From positions 311,825-375,824 of the forward strand of contig KB445807.1 of the NCBI GenBank assembly GCA_000320605.2: a stretch of 64,000 bases of DNA, in the 5' to 3' direction. The stretch comes from Gelatoporia subvermispora B (lineage: Eukaryota > Basidiomycota > Agaricomycetes > Polyporales > Gelatoporiaceae). Below are positions 24,221 to 36,169 of this stretch, one piece after another. Both the position numbers and the translations under genes were made by a program. Numbering within the stretch: the first letter of the stretch is position 1; each line of letters begins with the position of its first letter. The notes under the pieces are model-generated. The model did no database searches. It was given only the letters and a program-made list of their open reading frames with translations, and was not told the origin of the DNA.

Positions 24221-25410
24221 TTACGGTCGCGTGGCCAGTGGTGAGTTTGTATCGGCATCTGAATCGAACCGGCGGTAGAACACCCATGCGTCGACGTATT
24301 CCTCTCCAGGGGAGCCGTCCACTTTCTTTAAGCGCCCGGCGCGGGGTATGCGGCCTGCCTTTTCGAAGCCCAGCGACTCCCATATCCTACGGAGCGCATG
24401 AGCAAGACAATTGACACTGCGCAGCACCGCAAATATTCATGCACCTACCTCACGCTTGCAACGTTGTTCACGTATACTAGGTTGAAGACGCTGGCCTCGT
24501 ACCCGAGGCGTGGTCCATAGTGCAGATACGACTGTCCGAGGGCGAGTCCAATACCCTTTGCTCTCATGATCGGAGGCACGAGGAAACCGGCATTGCATAT
24601 CTACCGTGTTCATCATTGTCAGTGAGCCGAACTTCTCGGGTGTGTCCAAGCAGTCATGGAATGCCCACTCGTGCGCATCGCACATATTGTAGCACGCCGA
24701 GCGTCCATTGCATCCGATATTGCACGGATGCAAAGGAAGGAGAAGATTAAAAGAATGGAAGTACAGCACGGAAGAGCGCAGACAATGCATAGAGATACCG
24801 TAAGTCAATCATTGGCCGTTAAGCTCGGACTCACGTGTGAGGAACGTCCTGGGTAATTTGGCTTCACCTAGGGCCAGTGGTTCCGTAAGCTTCCACGACT
24901 GACATGGTGAAGTCGAAACTTGCTCACGTAGTAGCAGCCCGCGATGGAGTCTTCCCAACTCCGTTCCTTCCTAGCTTGCTCGAGGCTCAGCTCCACTACT
25001 GCACCGTTCGCGAAGTCGTCCGAAGGCGCACTTGACGAGCACAATACAGCAACCAAGACGTCAGCGGCGAAGTAGTATGCCTCAAACGCGTCCACGGTGT
25101 ATGTCTCGTCAGGGAGGATCTCCTGCGGGTAAGTTGACCCGCGCTCGAGCTCCTGCGTGAAAACAAAGTGCAGGTACGAGATCAATCCTGGAATTTCACG
25201 AGCACTCTCAAGAGTGACGTGGTGGATCGTCAAGTAACCTCCTGCTGCGTCCAGTGTCCTGTTCCTGGGCTTCAGACGCCAAAACGTTGAAGGTAGCGTT
25301 TCGACTTGTTTGCGAGTTGAAGTTATGGCTCCATAAGCAGACATCAGGTTCGTGTAGGTTAAGTCACCCTTCAATATATCTGCAGCCCAGGACGGTTCGC
25401 TTGAGTGCAA
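24221..25410 (-). CDS. GNAT-family N-acetyltransferase, start codon uncertain
   Basis: Predicted acetyl-CoA-dependent N-acetyltransferase. The acetyl-CoA-binding part is clear: PPIMRAKGIGLALGQSYLHY (the R-x-x-G-x-G/A type loop), then YEASVFNLVYVNNVASVRIW and ESLGFEKAGRIPRAGRLKK, followed by EEYVDAWVFYRRF. The N-terminal half contains WRLKPRNRTLDAAGGYLTIH and a region ending in SWEDSIAGCYY. Exons on the minus strand: 25410-24927, 24867-24835 (33 nt), 24600-24449 and 24386-24221. The intron at 24601-24834 is 234 bp, about four times the local norm, yet the flanking residues (SSH/ICNAGF) are continuous in the family. No ATG lies in frame between the stop at 25443-25441 and the conserved start region, so a short upstream exon is missing from my model, or the gene has lost its start. 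Substrate unknown. Confidence 0.82.
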
Positions 25411-26376
25411 GAGCGAGTTGATTACGGCGAGTCCAGTGACTCATTCGTGGGCGCTTGTTCAAAAGCTTAGCACGTTACCCTGCTTATGTCTTCCCGACTC
25501 GAACCGTTACGACTGCCTACTGCTGACTGCATCCTGACTATGTTCGCGTTTGCGGTACATTTAAGAGCCTCTCTCGATACCATGAATGCACTCGGTGCCT
25601 TGTGTCTGCAACGATGTTTACTACAGCTCCTGCGCACGGAAAACGAACGGAATCTAGTCCTTGTCGATTTCTTCACTTATAAGCGGGTATGCAGCCCTCA
25701 ACCATAGACGGCCTCCTGCAACAACTCCCAAGCTTTGGGGTCTCCAATATCTTGCTAAGAGTACTGCTGCACTCCTCAACGTTCTAGAAGTTAGATTATC
25801 TGTCGGAGTTCAGCCTAGGATTCCCCCGTGTGGTGTTCCAAGGTTTGCATACGGAACAGTCTCGGGAACAGAGGAAGCCCAGAAGTAGCGACGTCTACAT
25901 ATACTACATCCATCGCTTCTGAGCAATCTCGAGTTTCTCAGGAGGCAGATCCGCGACTTGCCATCGATCTACCCTGCATTAGAATCGCTCATCGCTCTAG
26001 AATAAGGCAAACCCCTCGGTCTCATTTGCACTCCGGCCCAATGGTGTCCCACGTTCCTGGAGATCGCTGAATACACGGTCCCATCGCTTCCCTGGCTCGC
26101 CGCGTGCTAGTGAGAGCGACAAAGGGCTTGTACTGAACCGTGCAAGCAGCGGCGTAGTTGATCGTCGCGAGCTCCACGCTGCTAGTATGAAGCGTGGACC
26201 CGGTTTACTTAGAGCCTTGATTCAGGAAACAATGGACACGTTCTATATGGCTGCAGACGTGTCACATACAGATGGACCTTCACCCCTGAAGCTGGTCATG
26301 TTTCGGAGTCTGAAGTGATACTGTCCACAGAACATGTTTCCGTATGTTTGCCAAGTACAGTCACCTTGCGCTTTTA
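25411..26376. other. intergenic, no assignable gene
   Basis: Contains the presumed missing 5' exon of the acetyltransferase gene and the 3' side of the amidase gene. A + strand frame at 25661-25888 reads LWGLQYLAKSTAALLNVLEV, which looks protein-like, but it has no extension on either side and I do not recognise it. Confidence 0.4.
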
Positions 26377-28694
26377 TCAGAAGAGCCTGGTTCCAGTTAC
26401 CACTGTCTTGAGAATCTGCGCATCCTCCAATGCCGCGAACAGGTTGAAGAGCATCAAGTCCTACGAACGGATATGCATCAGCATTCGAGCTTCAGGAATT
26501 TTTGGCTCCACGTACGCAGTTTTTAGCCGCCAGGAAGCTCATGGTGACAGGGAGGAACTCAGTTTTGCCAGTTATGGACGAATTGAAGGGCGCTTCACCA
26601 ACTGTAGTATAGTGAGACTAGGATTTCAAGAGACCAAGTTGTCAATACGTACTGGGGACGACCATGTCAGGAACTTCTGCAAAGGAAGAAATACGGCCAG
26701 CACTAAATCCGGCGGGCACGCCGGGCGGACTACAGCACACATGAGTGGGTGACGAGTTCATCTGGTATGAGGTTGCACTCACCCAATATACTGGTTCCGC
26801 GGCACCGGCTCTCCCGTAGTTTGTGGGTACAGAAATATACTATCCGAGCATGTCTCAAGCACGTCGCCCTTGATAACATTCTCGGCAAACCACTGCATAA
26901 ACGTCGCCTTGTTCGCGAGCTCCTTGTCCTTCTGTCCGGGCGGAAGCGCGCGACCAAAGTCCCAGCGTACAAGCGGGGCGGGGTTAATGAAGGGCATGCG
27001 TCCGTCGTGGATTGCCTGGTACGCCGCGATGAATGGATCCGCAACCAGTGCGACCTGGTCGAGCGAGATGAGCGCAGGGTATGTAATGTTGAGCATCTCG
27101 CGCAGGGTCGGCGCGGACGCATTCGCGGGGCGTGTATGGAGGAAGAGGTCCGTCACGTTGATTTCAGTGCGCTTCGTTCCAAGAAAACCCTCAAGCTGCA
27201 CTATGAAGTCGTTCAGTGTCGCGTCGACAGTGCCGGCCTTGGGCGGGTTGGCGAGGAAGCTTGTTCCAAAGATGTCAACAGGAAAGAGGATCTTTTTAGG
27301 GAATTTGCTGAACTGCAGTCACGTAAAGTGCATGAGATTTCGTCAGACATTTTGAAGAAAGAAAGATCAACCGAAGTCATGTTCTGGTACCAGAAGTGCC
27401 CGACGGTGGCCCAGTCTTTGGCATTTTTTGCGAAGACGCCGCCTGTGTCCATTTCTGGGGACAGAGGCATAACATCGGTGAGATCGACTGCTCCATGCGA
27501 GGGTCTGTTGCCGTATAGGCCGCAAGCACCCGCAGGGCCTCGCATGGACCCACCGGTATCGGAGCCCACGGCGTGATCAAGCCAGTCATACGACGAAACA
27601 CCGGAGGCGGGTCCCGTAGATGAGCTGCTGGCATCCTGATATCCGTCACCGCGAGGGTTATAAGGCGCGTGGAGGTCGATCCAGTCATCTGTTGCGGTCT
27701 CGCCATTAGCAAACTGGGACGTCTTCATCTTGCCGACGAGGATCATCCCGCCGTCGAGTAACCGCTGCACAGCAGGCGCGGTGGCATTCTTGGGCGGATT
27801 GAGCTGGAAGAAGGCGCGGTTACCGCAGCCAGTGTGGAGGCCCTTCACGTCGTAGATGTCCTTCAGGCCGAGGCGTTTCCCAGCGAGGGGTTTCTCGGCC
27901 GTCGGGGTGAAGTAGAGACGGGAGGGCACCGCGACAGCAGGTGTGGCGGCTCCCTCTATGTGCGCGTTGAGCTCCCGGAAGCCACCGTTCCCGTCAGGAA
28001 TGACACCGTAGACAAAGGCCTGGTTCTCATCGTTAAACAGACGAAGCGCTATGAGATATACCGCGTGAACGTCCCCACACATTTCATAGTATCATTGTTA
28101 TTAGACATACCTTCGAAGACTTCGCCAGTGGAGGGCTTCAAGAAGTATGGACCCGACGGAAGAGCTTTCGTGAGAGTTACGCCGCCAGGGTAGTTGCTCG
28201 AGAGAAGGAGTAAGTCTATTCCGAACTTCGTCTGTGCTGAAGACAAGGAGACCGAGGGCGCTACATGGGGATGAGCTGTGCCATTGAAGGTCACGAAGAC
28301 GCCTGAGATAGGTTAGATTGGGTCGCTGATATCAGGTACCGGACAACCGGAGCTGACCTGTCAAGAAGGCCTCGTTGAACACGTCATCTTGTACCTTCCA
28401 TGAGTTAACGGTTGTCTCAAGCGCACTCTCAGTAAACTTGGTTGCGGAGGTAGGTACAACTGAAAAAGGGATGAGTTCGTTTGCGAAGCTCTTAGCCACC
28501 GATGCAACGATCGCCGCAGACTTGGTGTCGAATTCGAACGCAGAGATTGGCAAGGGCGGGACGAAGTACGGGATGCTGTTCAGGACAAGAGTCTTTCCCG
28601 TGAGGTGGAACGAGACCTGCGCCGCGGCAGCGAACGGTGTCGCGAAGATTAGACAAACGACTTTGACCGACAGCCCCATTGAGCCGAGCGTCAT
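26377..28694 (-). CDS. secreted amidase (amidase signature family)
   Basis: Predicted amidase hydrolysing carboxylic amides with a Ser-cisSer-Lys triad. The lysine lies in [13 protein letters not shown], the cis-serine in the run [12 protein letters not shown], and the nucleophile in [14 protein letters not shown]. The start at 28694 gives a signal-peptide-like leader ([25 protein letters not shown]), suggesting secretion. An N-terminal region of about 200 residues precedes the amidase domain. Introns on the minus strand include 28293-28357 and a join at 28048; one donor, in NMTS/FSKF, is GTTGAT rather than GTRNGT. The C-terminal exons read [26 protein letters not shown], and a last one ending GTRLF-stop at 26377, all in frame. 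Substrate cannot be told from sequence; the domain call is firm. Confidence 0.9.
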
Positions 28695-29805
28695 TGACAG
28701 GTAGCAGAGGCCCAAGCAGATATTGAGCGGTCGCGTGCGTCTTTATGTGTGCGACATAGATCTGCTGACGATAGCGAGAATAGCCGACGAAGAGGCCATC
28801 ATGCGTTGAGAGGACCAGATAAGCTTTCAAGAACGTTGAAGAGGCCATAACATGAGGGTGTGTGTATATTTGTGAGGTACGTAGTCTGATAGAGATTCGA
28901 TACGGCATCTACGCCGAGCATATGATCACTTGAGATGCCGAAGGGTCAAGAACGTGGCACTTGCATGCGTACGGGATGCTCGATACCGCTGGTATTGCGG
29001 GCGTTGTCAAAAGTAGCGCCGTATGCACTTGTCGTAATGCTATCAGTTAGCGCAGACGAATGCAAAGACTCGATGGAACGGCGGGAGAACGGCCCTCTGA
29101 ATGTACCCCAAGGTCGGAATGGTCTGTGCCTGCCAGCCGATGACCATGCGTGATGTGCGATACGAAATATTGAATCGTCCAACAATTGCAAGCGAGGGTG
29201 GTCGTGAACTTGAGAGGCGAACGCAAGGGCGGAAGAAGATAACCAAGACAACGCCACAAAAGGTCAGGTGATACAAGGCACGTGAGTGCATCGGGAACGG
29301 CCTGTACATGTGCCCAATCACATATGGGGCATCCACGAGACAGTATCAGCAATCTCCCGTCGGGCCATCTCGCAATCGATGAGATAGGTTTCAGGGCAAT
29401 ATCTTAGAAAGTTTCGAGAAATGACGTCATCTGGACATCTCCCAAACTCAACAAGCTTCATGCATTACAGACCGAGCGAATGAAAGAGGCGAACGACGAC
29501 ATGAACCCACCTTGCGACTTGGCTTCAAGTAAAAAAGGTGTAAGTTGGAACGGGTGACCGTACGAGTCTGCGAGAGTCATTGCAGAGGATGTGCAATTAT
29601 GGTTAATGCTGACAGAAATGCGAAGAAGATCTGTGTGAGAGAAGACCTGAAGTGGTCGACAATCACTCGACGAGGTCCGCGTGAAAATTGAAAAGAAACA
29701 CATACCAGGAGCTTCTCCAAACTACATTCGACAAATGCGGAAACAGGAGAATTACATATGATACAAGTTCACTTCACGAAATGAGCGTGACACATAAAGG
29801 GAAGC
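28695..29805. other. intergenic between amidase and DUF6533 remnant
   Basis: Open frames here are short and overlap on both strands, with no family motif. It should contain the amidase promoter (minus strand, just above 28694). I see nothing else I can support. Confidence 0.4.
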
Positions 29806-30691
29806 TTACGCCAAGTATGACACACCCGCAATATGAATATTCATGACTTCAGAACAGGTATGATCTCGAGATGCGGTGTACCGCAGCATGGTTGCGAGCG
29901 GGGCCTCCGACTACTGTAGTCCACATCTCGATAGCTAGCATACGCCTTCGAACAATCTGAACCGACGGCACAGACCCGACTGATTGTCGTCACTGAGATA
30001 GGCACCACTGTAGTTGGCGTTTTCGTACAAATCTACTCACTTCTAGTGAAATTCGACAAATCTGCACATGGAACTAACTTGAATCAGATCCCACACTCAC
30101 GTTGTGCCGGTTGCTGCATATACATCACTCGCACTAATATTATATAGCGGACCATGAAGTTGCACGCCGTCGAGTCTGAACCTTCTTGAAGCGGAGATGT
30201 AATAGGCTCTCGAAGTAAATTTATCTCAATGGTGTCGAGAGCCATTCGACAAACACTCACAGTCTTGAGTACAATATGTGCCATGTTCATAGGGAAGACA
30301 ACGAGATTCAGATACGATTTTCTGCCTATGAGAGCGAGAGTTCGCATGGCAGAGAATGCTGCGTCGGTATCAATCGCTCTGATCGGATCCTGGAACGCGG
30401 ATTTACCTGACCATATAACGACCAAGGTGATCATCGATACGAGAGTGAGGTTGTCGTACAGTGTGCGACGGAGAATTACTCAGTAGTGAGACGTCTTTGG
30501 AGTAGCCGAGCACGACCCGCTGCGGGCACGTATATCATCTTCATTTGGATGTGTGTGTACTAGAAAAGGACTCGCCTGTTTCGATTTCTATGAACGAAAC
30601 TGTGTGCTTGTAGGATTACTCACGTAGTCATTACGATCGCTACGAGATTCGATGTTAGGTATTGGAATGATAACACATAGCTATGCTGCAT
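29806..30691 (-). pseudogene. DUF6533 family membrane protein remnant
   Basis: Second DUF6533 copy, on the minus strand. A possible N-terminus begins at 30691 (MQHSYVLSFQYLTSN). A good exon pair spells the family core: ...MITLVVIWSA, intron 30359-30406, then FSAMRTLALIGRKSYLNLVVF (30358-30261). Next come an intron at 30185-30260, then pieces such as TISRVCAVGSDC and EAPLATMLRY in different frames, ending at a stop at 29806. Missing are the conserved YDH...EV...IW block, the VVVVTW segment and the FLLNLR segment, and the frame shifts at least once. I therefore call it a pseudogene. Compare the fuller copy at 3840-5593, which keeps these blocks. Confidence 0.62.
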
Positions 30692-33540
30692 ATTGGTGCT
30701 TGCGACGACACAGTATTGCTAGATAATACTGGGGGCACAGAAAGGAGAGCACTATTACCAATTGCGAGGAGGGACCAATAACACACACAGATACGCATTT
30801 TTACGTAGCATTATGTCATTTTTGAAACCATAGTGAATGAGGATACGGGACACTCTGTGCTGGTGGAGTTTCCTATCTTACTACGCACGCCCTTCGCCTA
30901 TATAGCGAATTTTTGTCTTCATCAATCTAGGACCACTACACCACTCCAACAGGCCCGCGCTTCTGTGAAGTGTGGCATAGATAGTGATGCCCAGATCCTT
31001 CATGATATCGAGGTGCATGTTTCCAGAATCCCGAGGGGGACGGCTGGATCTCGGAAGTGCACACCACTCATACCAGCTAATTGAGTGTGTTGAGATGCTC
31101 TCATTCAACCCGCGCTGACCCGGCTACGGATCCAGGGAGCCAAAGGGCGACAAACGCTTGAAATGTCGGGCAACACGGTTCGAAATTATAATTGAAGACG
31201 GTCCTGCACACAAGTCTTGGTCTCGACCGATATCCACGTATACGGGCAACGCAGTTGCTGGCTTGAACACACTTACCATACTTAATACCTACTAAGAACA
31301 CGAGTCTCACACAATCAGACAGCGCCGCAGTTTGTGTGCTATGTTAGCTTATAACACGAGACTCCAAACTGCTGCACCATGCAGGTATGTCGAAGCCAGA
31401 GTTAACAACTTCCACCCGTTGGTCTAGCATGCGTGTTCTGCGGTATACCGGATATCGCACTCCTATGATGGCAACATTGTTTATAGACTTCCCGACGTGT
31501 CGTCGAATTACGGCAATGAGGAAACTCATTGCGTCCATTACGTGCATTATATTTTCAACCACTGCATGGACAGCATAGGCTTCACGCATAGGAGACGGTC
31601 GGTAATTTTCAACTAGAGTGCCCATAGGCCAACAGAGTTGATGGTGGCCTTGCAGAGACCATGTTACCGGTGGGTCTTTGGCTGCATCTGTGTGGGGACC
31701 ACCTAGCGAAAGCCCCCTTCTGAACGCTGTAGCCAACGTCCGCACACACAGATGCGGCGTTCGCATGTGAGCCGTGCTGCTCCGCTGCCCGCAAAAGTAA
31801 GGATATGAGGTCAATAGCTTCAAGCGCAATGATTGTGCGTGCAAACATCAGAGAATTTTCTAACACTGTATGGCGGAGAGACTCGCCAATCATGTATGGT
31901 ACCACTGCGGCTTTATTACCTTCCCCGCATATGGCAAAGAGCATCTCAATATGTACGACTCGCCATTGTTATGACGAACGCGAGTGGTGACGTCGAGTCC
32001 TTAAACAGCAAGACCTTTAGTGGTCTCGGAGTGCACGTTAATGTTTTCCCAATTACAGGAAGCTTTAATAATGTAGAAACGACTGAATTTGAGGCTTCGT
32101 TGGGCCTTGGGCTGAGGTAGCCACTCTGATCGCAACATGCCGATGGTTTCCAGACTCCGCTACAGTATGCCGACGTGCCGTGAACAATCTCTTTCTCCAA
32201 TTGGCTACTTAGCTGATGACTTGCTGGCGGCGCACAGATCGCGATCACAATCATATATGCATGATGCATGTCATGCCAGTCGCACGTTGCTCGGACTTCT
32301 TTCTATCCGTGAGTGTCAAGATACAAGCTGAGTTCGCTATTACTTCACACTGATCTTCATGATACTCGACAACAGCACCCATTCCTATGTCTGAGGCAAT
32401 CTGTGCGCCAGTTCCATACTCGAGGTGCATCACATCGCACACAAATCGACTCAACGTTCACAAGTGTACTGATGCTACCCACGATACGCAAGGGAACCCG
32501 CGCGCATCCTGTTCTAGGCCTGAGCTCCGCCATCCATGTCTGACCTTCACGTGCCCCGGAAGCGACATAGGACGGAGATACGCCACCCCCTTCCGCTCCC
32601 GTCGAATGTACGTTCAAGGTTTCGATTTAATGACAGCAAGCAAACTGTTCCCAGACCAATTGAGAACGTATTGACAGTCGCAGCTGAGTTTGTACGGCCG
32701 CCAAAGCCCGTGCAGCTATTCACAGCATCAGATTATAACCCGACGGGCTGTGAAAGAGCAGACAGATCTGTCACGACGGCGCTCTAGCAATTCCGCGGCC
32801 AATTGTACGCCGTGTTTGCACCCGGCTATGAGGCTGTGGCTTGTGCTTTAACACGTACATCATCGGTTCCTCGGCCGTCCTCGTTCTTGGGAGCATTTAT
32901 CCCGGACTCGTCAATGTTTCGACTTCTCGCGGCCCAGCGAAGCTCGACGTCTGGGCCGCACCTAAAAGTTATCATGACAGATGCTGGTCGCTTCCCGTAT
33001 GATACACTTTCAAGGTGTGCAGTAGCCTTGCTTTACCGTGAGGGTCCTGACACTGTATTTACCGAATCTGATACCAGGCGATAGCTCATTCGCGGGATGA
33101 GCTGAACCACATGCCAGATACGGATGGATTGCATCTGTCAACACCATACTCCGCAGTAGCGTCGCCAAGAACGAGGTAGCGTTCTAAAATTGGACACCAT
33201 ATTGGTACACACAGATGGAGAAGAGCCTGGCCGCGTCTTTGCAACGCCCCAGGCTAGCCTTTGCGCTCGGAGGATATCCAACTTCTGGTCGGAAATTGAT
33301 CGGCGAGTCTAGTGTTCTGCACATTCCGCCGCCATCTGAGGGACTCCCGACCAAGCAGGTGCGTTGACTTGTGGTATACTTTTCGGAAAGAAAGCACTTG
33401 ACGCTGACGTCCGCCGCGATTCATCGCATCCTCTCTACGCACACGAACGTCGCGCAAACATCAAGTACAGCATTCTCTACGTCCATCTTATGCACCCCAT
33501 TGGCCGCAGTCCGGCTGGCTCGCACTGACCGTTCCTGAAA
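30692..33540. other. 2.8-kb accessory region, unrecognised coding fragments
   Basis: Scattered protein-like frames occur on both strands: minus 31344-31844 and 31609-31944, plus 32803-33084, and a + strand frame starting at 33214 (MEKSLAASLQRPRLAFALGG) that runs to a GTGCGT donor-like site near 33355. None can be joined into a recognisable family. Likely decayed genes or lineage-specific genes. Confidence 0.35.
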
Positions 33541-33681
33541 ATGAGGTATCTACACTTCTTCAATTCGGCATCCGCGCTCTTGTCATTTGCGACGTACCCA
33601 TTGGCTGCTTCGTCGAGGATTCTCTCACTACCCGTCACTACTATTCGGATGGATGCTCAGAACATCAGTCTGCCCTGGTGA
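33541..33681 (+). CDS. possible small secreted protein fragment
   Basis: A 46-codon frame starting MRYLHFFNSASALLSFATYP has a hydrophobic, signal-peptide-like start with an Ala-Ser cleavage region. It stops at 33681, but a GTGAGC donor-like site overlaps the stop, so a longer spliced product is possible. It lies 278 bp upstream of the six-cysteine peptide gene and ends 124 bp before that gene's TATA box. No family recognised; could be chance. Confidence 0.25.
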   Translation: MRYLHFFNSASALLSFATYPLAASSRILSLPVTTIRMDAQNISLPW

Positions 33682-33804
33682 GCAATACAGTTGGCATACA
33701 GTCGGCCCTGTTGGGAACATGGCCGTCAGCAACAGTATCCCATGTAACGGGCAGAACCCTGCACAGAGCTCCTGTTATGTGCCCGCTGTATTCGATGCTG
33801 GACG

Positions 33805-33813
33805 TATAAATAG
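33805..33813 (+). promoter_or_regulatory. TATA box of six-cysteine peptide gene
   Basis: TATAAATAG lies 154 bp upstream of the start codon at 33959, on the coding strand, in a spacing that allows a 5' leader of roughly 120 nt. Strong TATA boxes often mark highly regulated fungal genes. Confidence 0.6.
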
Positions 33814-33958
33814 GGCCCATATTGTTCTCAATTTCTTCAGGTCATCGACTTCCAGTCCCCCTGCAAATTCTCAGTTGGTACGTGCATTACTCCGGCACTT
33901 CAACTCTACATCTTTCTCACCACACAGAACATTCGATATATAGACCATTCCAGCTATA

Positions 33959-34245
33959 ATGCGCACCTCCATCCTTGCTGCCGTCTTCGCGGCCATGAGC
34001 ATCGGCTCCGTCCTCGCGACACCTGCCCCTGCTCCGCAAGCTACAATTCCACCCGCTGCTTGCGGTGAGACCGGCGTCCTCTGTACCAACGCCGGTCTGC
34101 TCGGCTGCTGCACCGGCTTCTTCTGCGATGGAACCATCCTCCTCAATGTCTTGGGGGTGAGCAAACCCGAGCTGCCTCAGGATTATTGTCGATGCTTACA
34201 TATGTCCCACAGACGTGCCAGCCCGGCTCGCCTCCTGATGTTTGA
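33959..34245 (+). CDS. small secreted six-cysteine (knottin-like) peptide
   Basis: Encodes a 76-residue precursor in two exons, 33959-34156 and 34213-34245, split by a 56-bp intron (GTGAGC...CAG). Residues 1-20 form a classical signal peptide (MRTSILAAVFAAMSIGSVLA). A Pro/Ala-rich spacer follows, then cysteines at 35, 42, 50, 51, 56 and 68: C-X6-C-X7-CC-X4-C-X11-C. This C-C-CC-C-C order is that of inhibitor-cystine-knot folds, and it differs from the eight-cysteine pattern of hydrophobins and the pattern of cerato-platanins. No KEX2 dibasic site is visible. Such peptides in basidiomycetes are usually called small secreted proteins; role unknown (signalling, defence, surface or host interaction). 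A good TATA box stands upstream. Gene call is firm, fold is inferred from spacing alone. Confidence 0.8.
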
Positions 34246-36169
34246 GAGTCTCGTCGCATCCGTTATGCCATTGTATGATTATGGGCGAGAAGGATGACGG
34301 GTGAAGGCGATGACTCACGGAATGTTTCGTATCTGTAGCGGTGCAGTCAGCTGATGTTATGCTTTTCGAGAAGAACTTGTGATATATTGGACAAATGCAG
34401 TGTTCTCAGGCGTGATTTGTATGAGAGGTTGATAGAAGCGTGCACCCGTGTTGTGCTTCCCAACATTCTGCTCAAAGGTGTCCGGAAACACCCGGCGCTG
34501 ATACTACTCCCGTTGTCGCCGAAAATTGGAACATCAGATACGTGCAGGGCGCATTGCCGCACTTCGACAGCGAAATTGTGGGTGATGTGCACGTCAATTT
34601 TGTGGCGTTGTCCCTGGCGTCGGAAACGGCTCTTTCATTTCCTGATCGGTCCGTGCTCCCGTTGTCCACATTCATTGTCGACTCATCATTTTGACGTACC
34701 ATTGTGATATTTCTATGGAACATCCGAATAAGATCGAAACAACGTAGTCAAAGTCTTCCGTCATTTTTGCGCCGCTTTTTATATCCCGCAAAGTCCGGAG
34801 GCAATGCTAAGCGGTGTCACGTCGCGATGCTTCCGTGCTTTCAATCCGGGAAAGTCTAGTTCCCGAGAATATCACAGTAGTATGCACGCGCAGCCGCGTT
34901 CATGCTCACAGAGATAAGCAAGGAATTCGTTTGACTGCGTGTACAGCTGCTGCGCTCGCCGTGACTCGCGATATAGCAGGCTCAGAGTCCGCGTAACCCT
35001 CTACGACTGAATTGCCTTTCATCATCATCGAGCTCGTTTTGAGGCATGTGGACCAAAGAAGTAAGATATCTACATCGGTAATTTTAGCGGGAGCAGTCTA
35101 CCGTATCCTGTACCGTCAGAAGACAAGGGCCAACGCCATTGGTGCTCCCACAAGCTGATTTCGCTCGAGCGCGGCATGATAGCGTTCTGCCGGCAGGCCT
35201 CCTAGAATACATCAGCGGGCTTTCGACGGGCGCAAGGTAAGTATTCTCTCGAGACAGTGTCCCCTTATGGGGTATAATGCAGGCTCATCGAAACTTCGCT
35301 AGTCAAACATTCGATTTTGGTGGGTCAATCCAAAAATATGCGTGTTGTATTTGCCTGGGCATTAACTCACTTGTTAGTGAGAAACCTCATGGGCTGACGA
35401 GACTACCATATCCCTATGCAGACTGGAGGTACACAACAGGCAGACAGACAGGCGCTAGTGGCGGACGGGATGCACTTTACGCCCGTGGGGGTAATCAGGG
35501 CTGTTTGAGCAGTTGCAGGAATCTGCGCGCGCTCCGGGGAATTTTCACATGTTCGAAATTCGTACTCGTCAATCTGCCTTCGAAATCTGTATTGTGGTCC
35601 TTCTCTCTTCGTCCCGTGGCCACACAATGTTCCGTCTACCCACCGAGTTCGACTAGCGTCAGGAACACATCTGTCTGCATGACCATTCGTCGGGCATCGT
35701 GCTACCCTATATGCGAGTGCGGATGCGATCGTAGCTTCCGAAGCTGCCTCGCCGTTTAGAATTGTCTCGGTATAGAATTGCACCTGGATGTCTTAGCAAA
35801 ACACAGTACAGAAGAGTCCATTATACGTACGTGCCGTCCTCGATAGAACCTTGATAGAGCATACTGACTTCCTCGTACATTAGCATCAAAGCCGTCAAAA
35901 GATACATCTGCGTTGGCGGGTCGTGACAAGCGAAGTCAAGCCAGCAGTAATCAGTACATATCAAGCCGAGATGTTACAATGGTAAGCAATACAGAGCAGC
36001 ACTCGTCGAAGTCGTGAGTGTCGTGAAAACTACCTGTGCAGGAGATGGCAGTGTTCGTAAGGTGTCGTGAGATTGAGAGGGTATTAATTAAATCGAGATC
36101 CGTGAGTAACGAGCCGTGAGTAACGTAGGGCGGGTCAGCCTGTGAATGTATCCGGTAGGACAGGCGTTG
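34246..36169. other. 1.9-kb region, possible unrecognised gene on minus strand
   Basis: Frames at 34354-34707 (+) and 35277-35759 (+) lack motifs. On the minus strand, about 35955-35850 reads CTDYCWLDFACHDPP... to SIEDGT. It can then be joined through a GTACGT...CAG intron to VQFYTETILNGEAASEATIA and onward to about 35403. That join has proper splice signals and keeps the frame, so a real hypothetical gene is possible, but I know no family for it. Confidence 0.35.

Noticed and set aside
24250..24280. GGTTCGATTC (minus strand), a tRNA B-box-like sequence
   Set aside because: It lies inside the last exon of the GNAT gene (FYRRFDSDA) and has no tRNA around it.
26749..27576. 275-codon + strand frame
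   Set aside because: Entirely antisense to the amidase catalytic exons; composition reflects the shadow of that gene.
33959..34245. Hydrophobin interpretation of the small secreted protein
   Set aside because: It has six cysteines in C-C-CC-C-C order, whereas hydrophobins need eight with two CC pairs.
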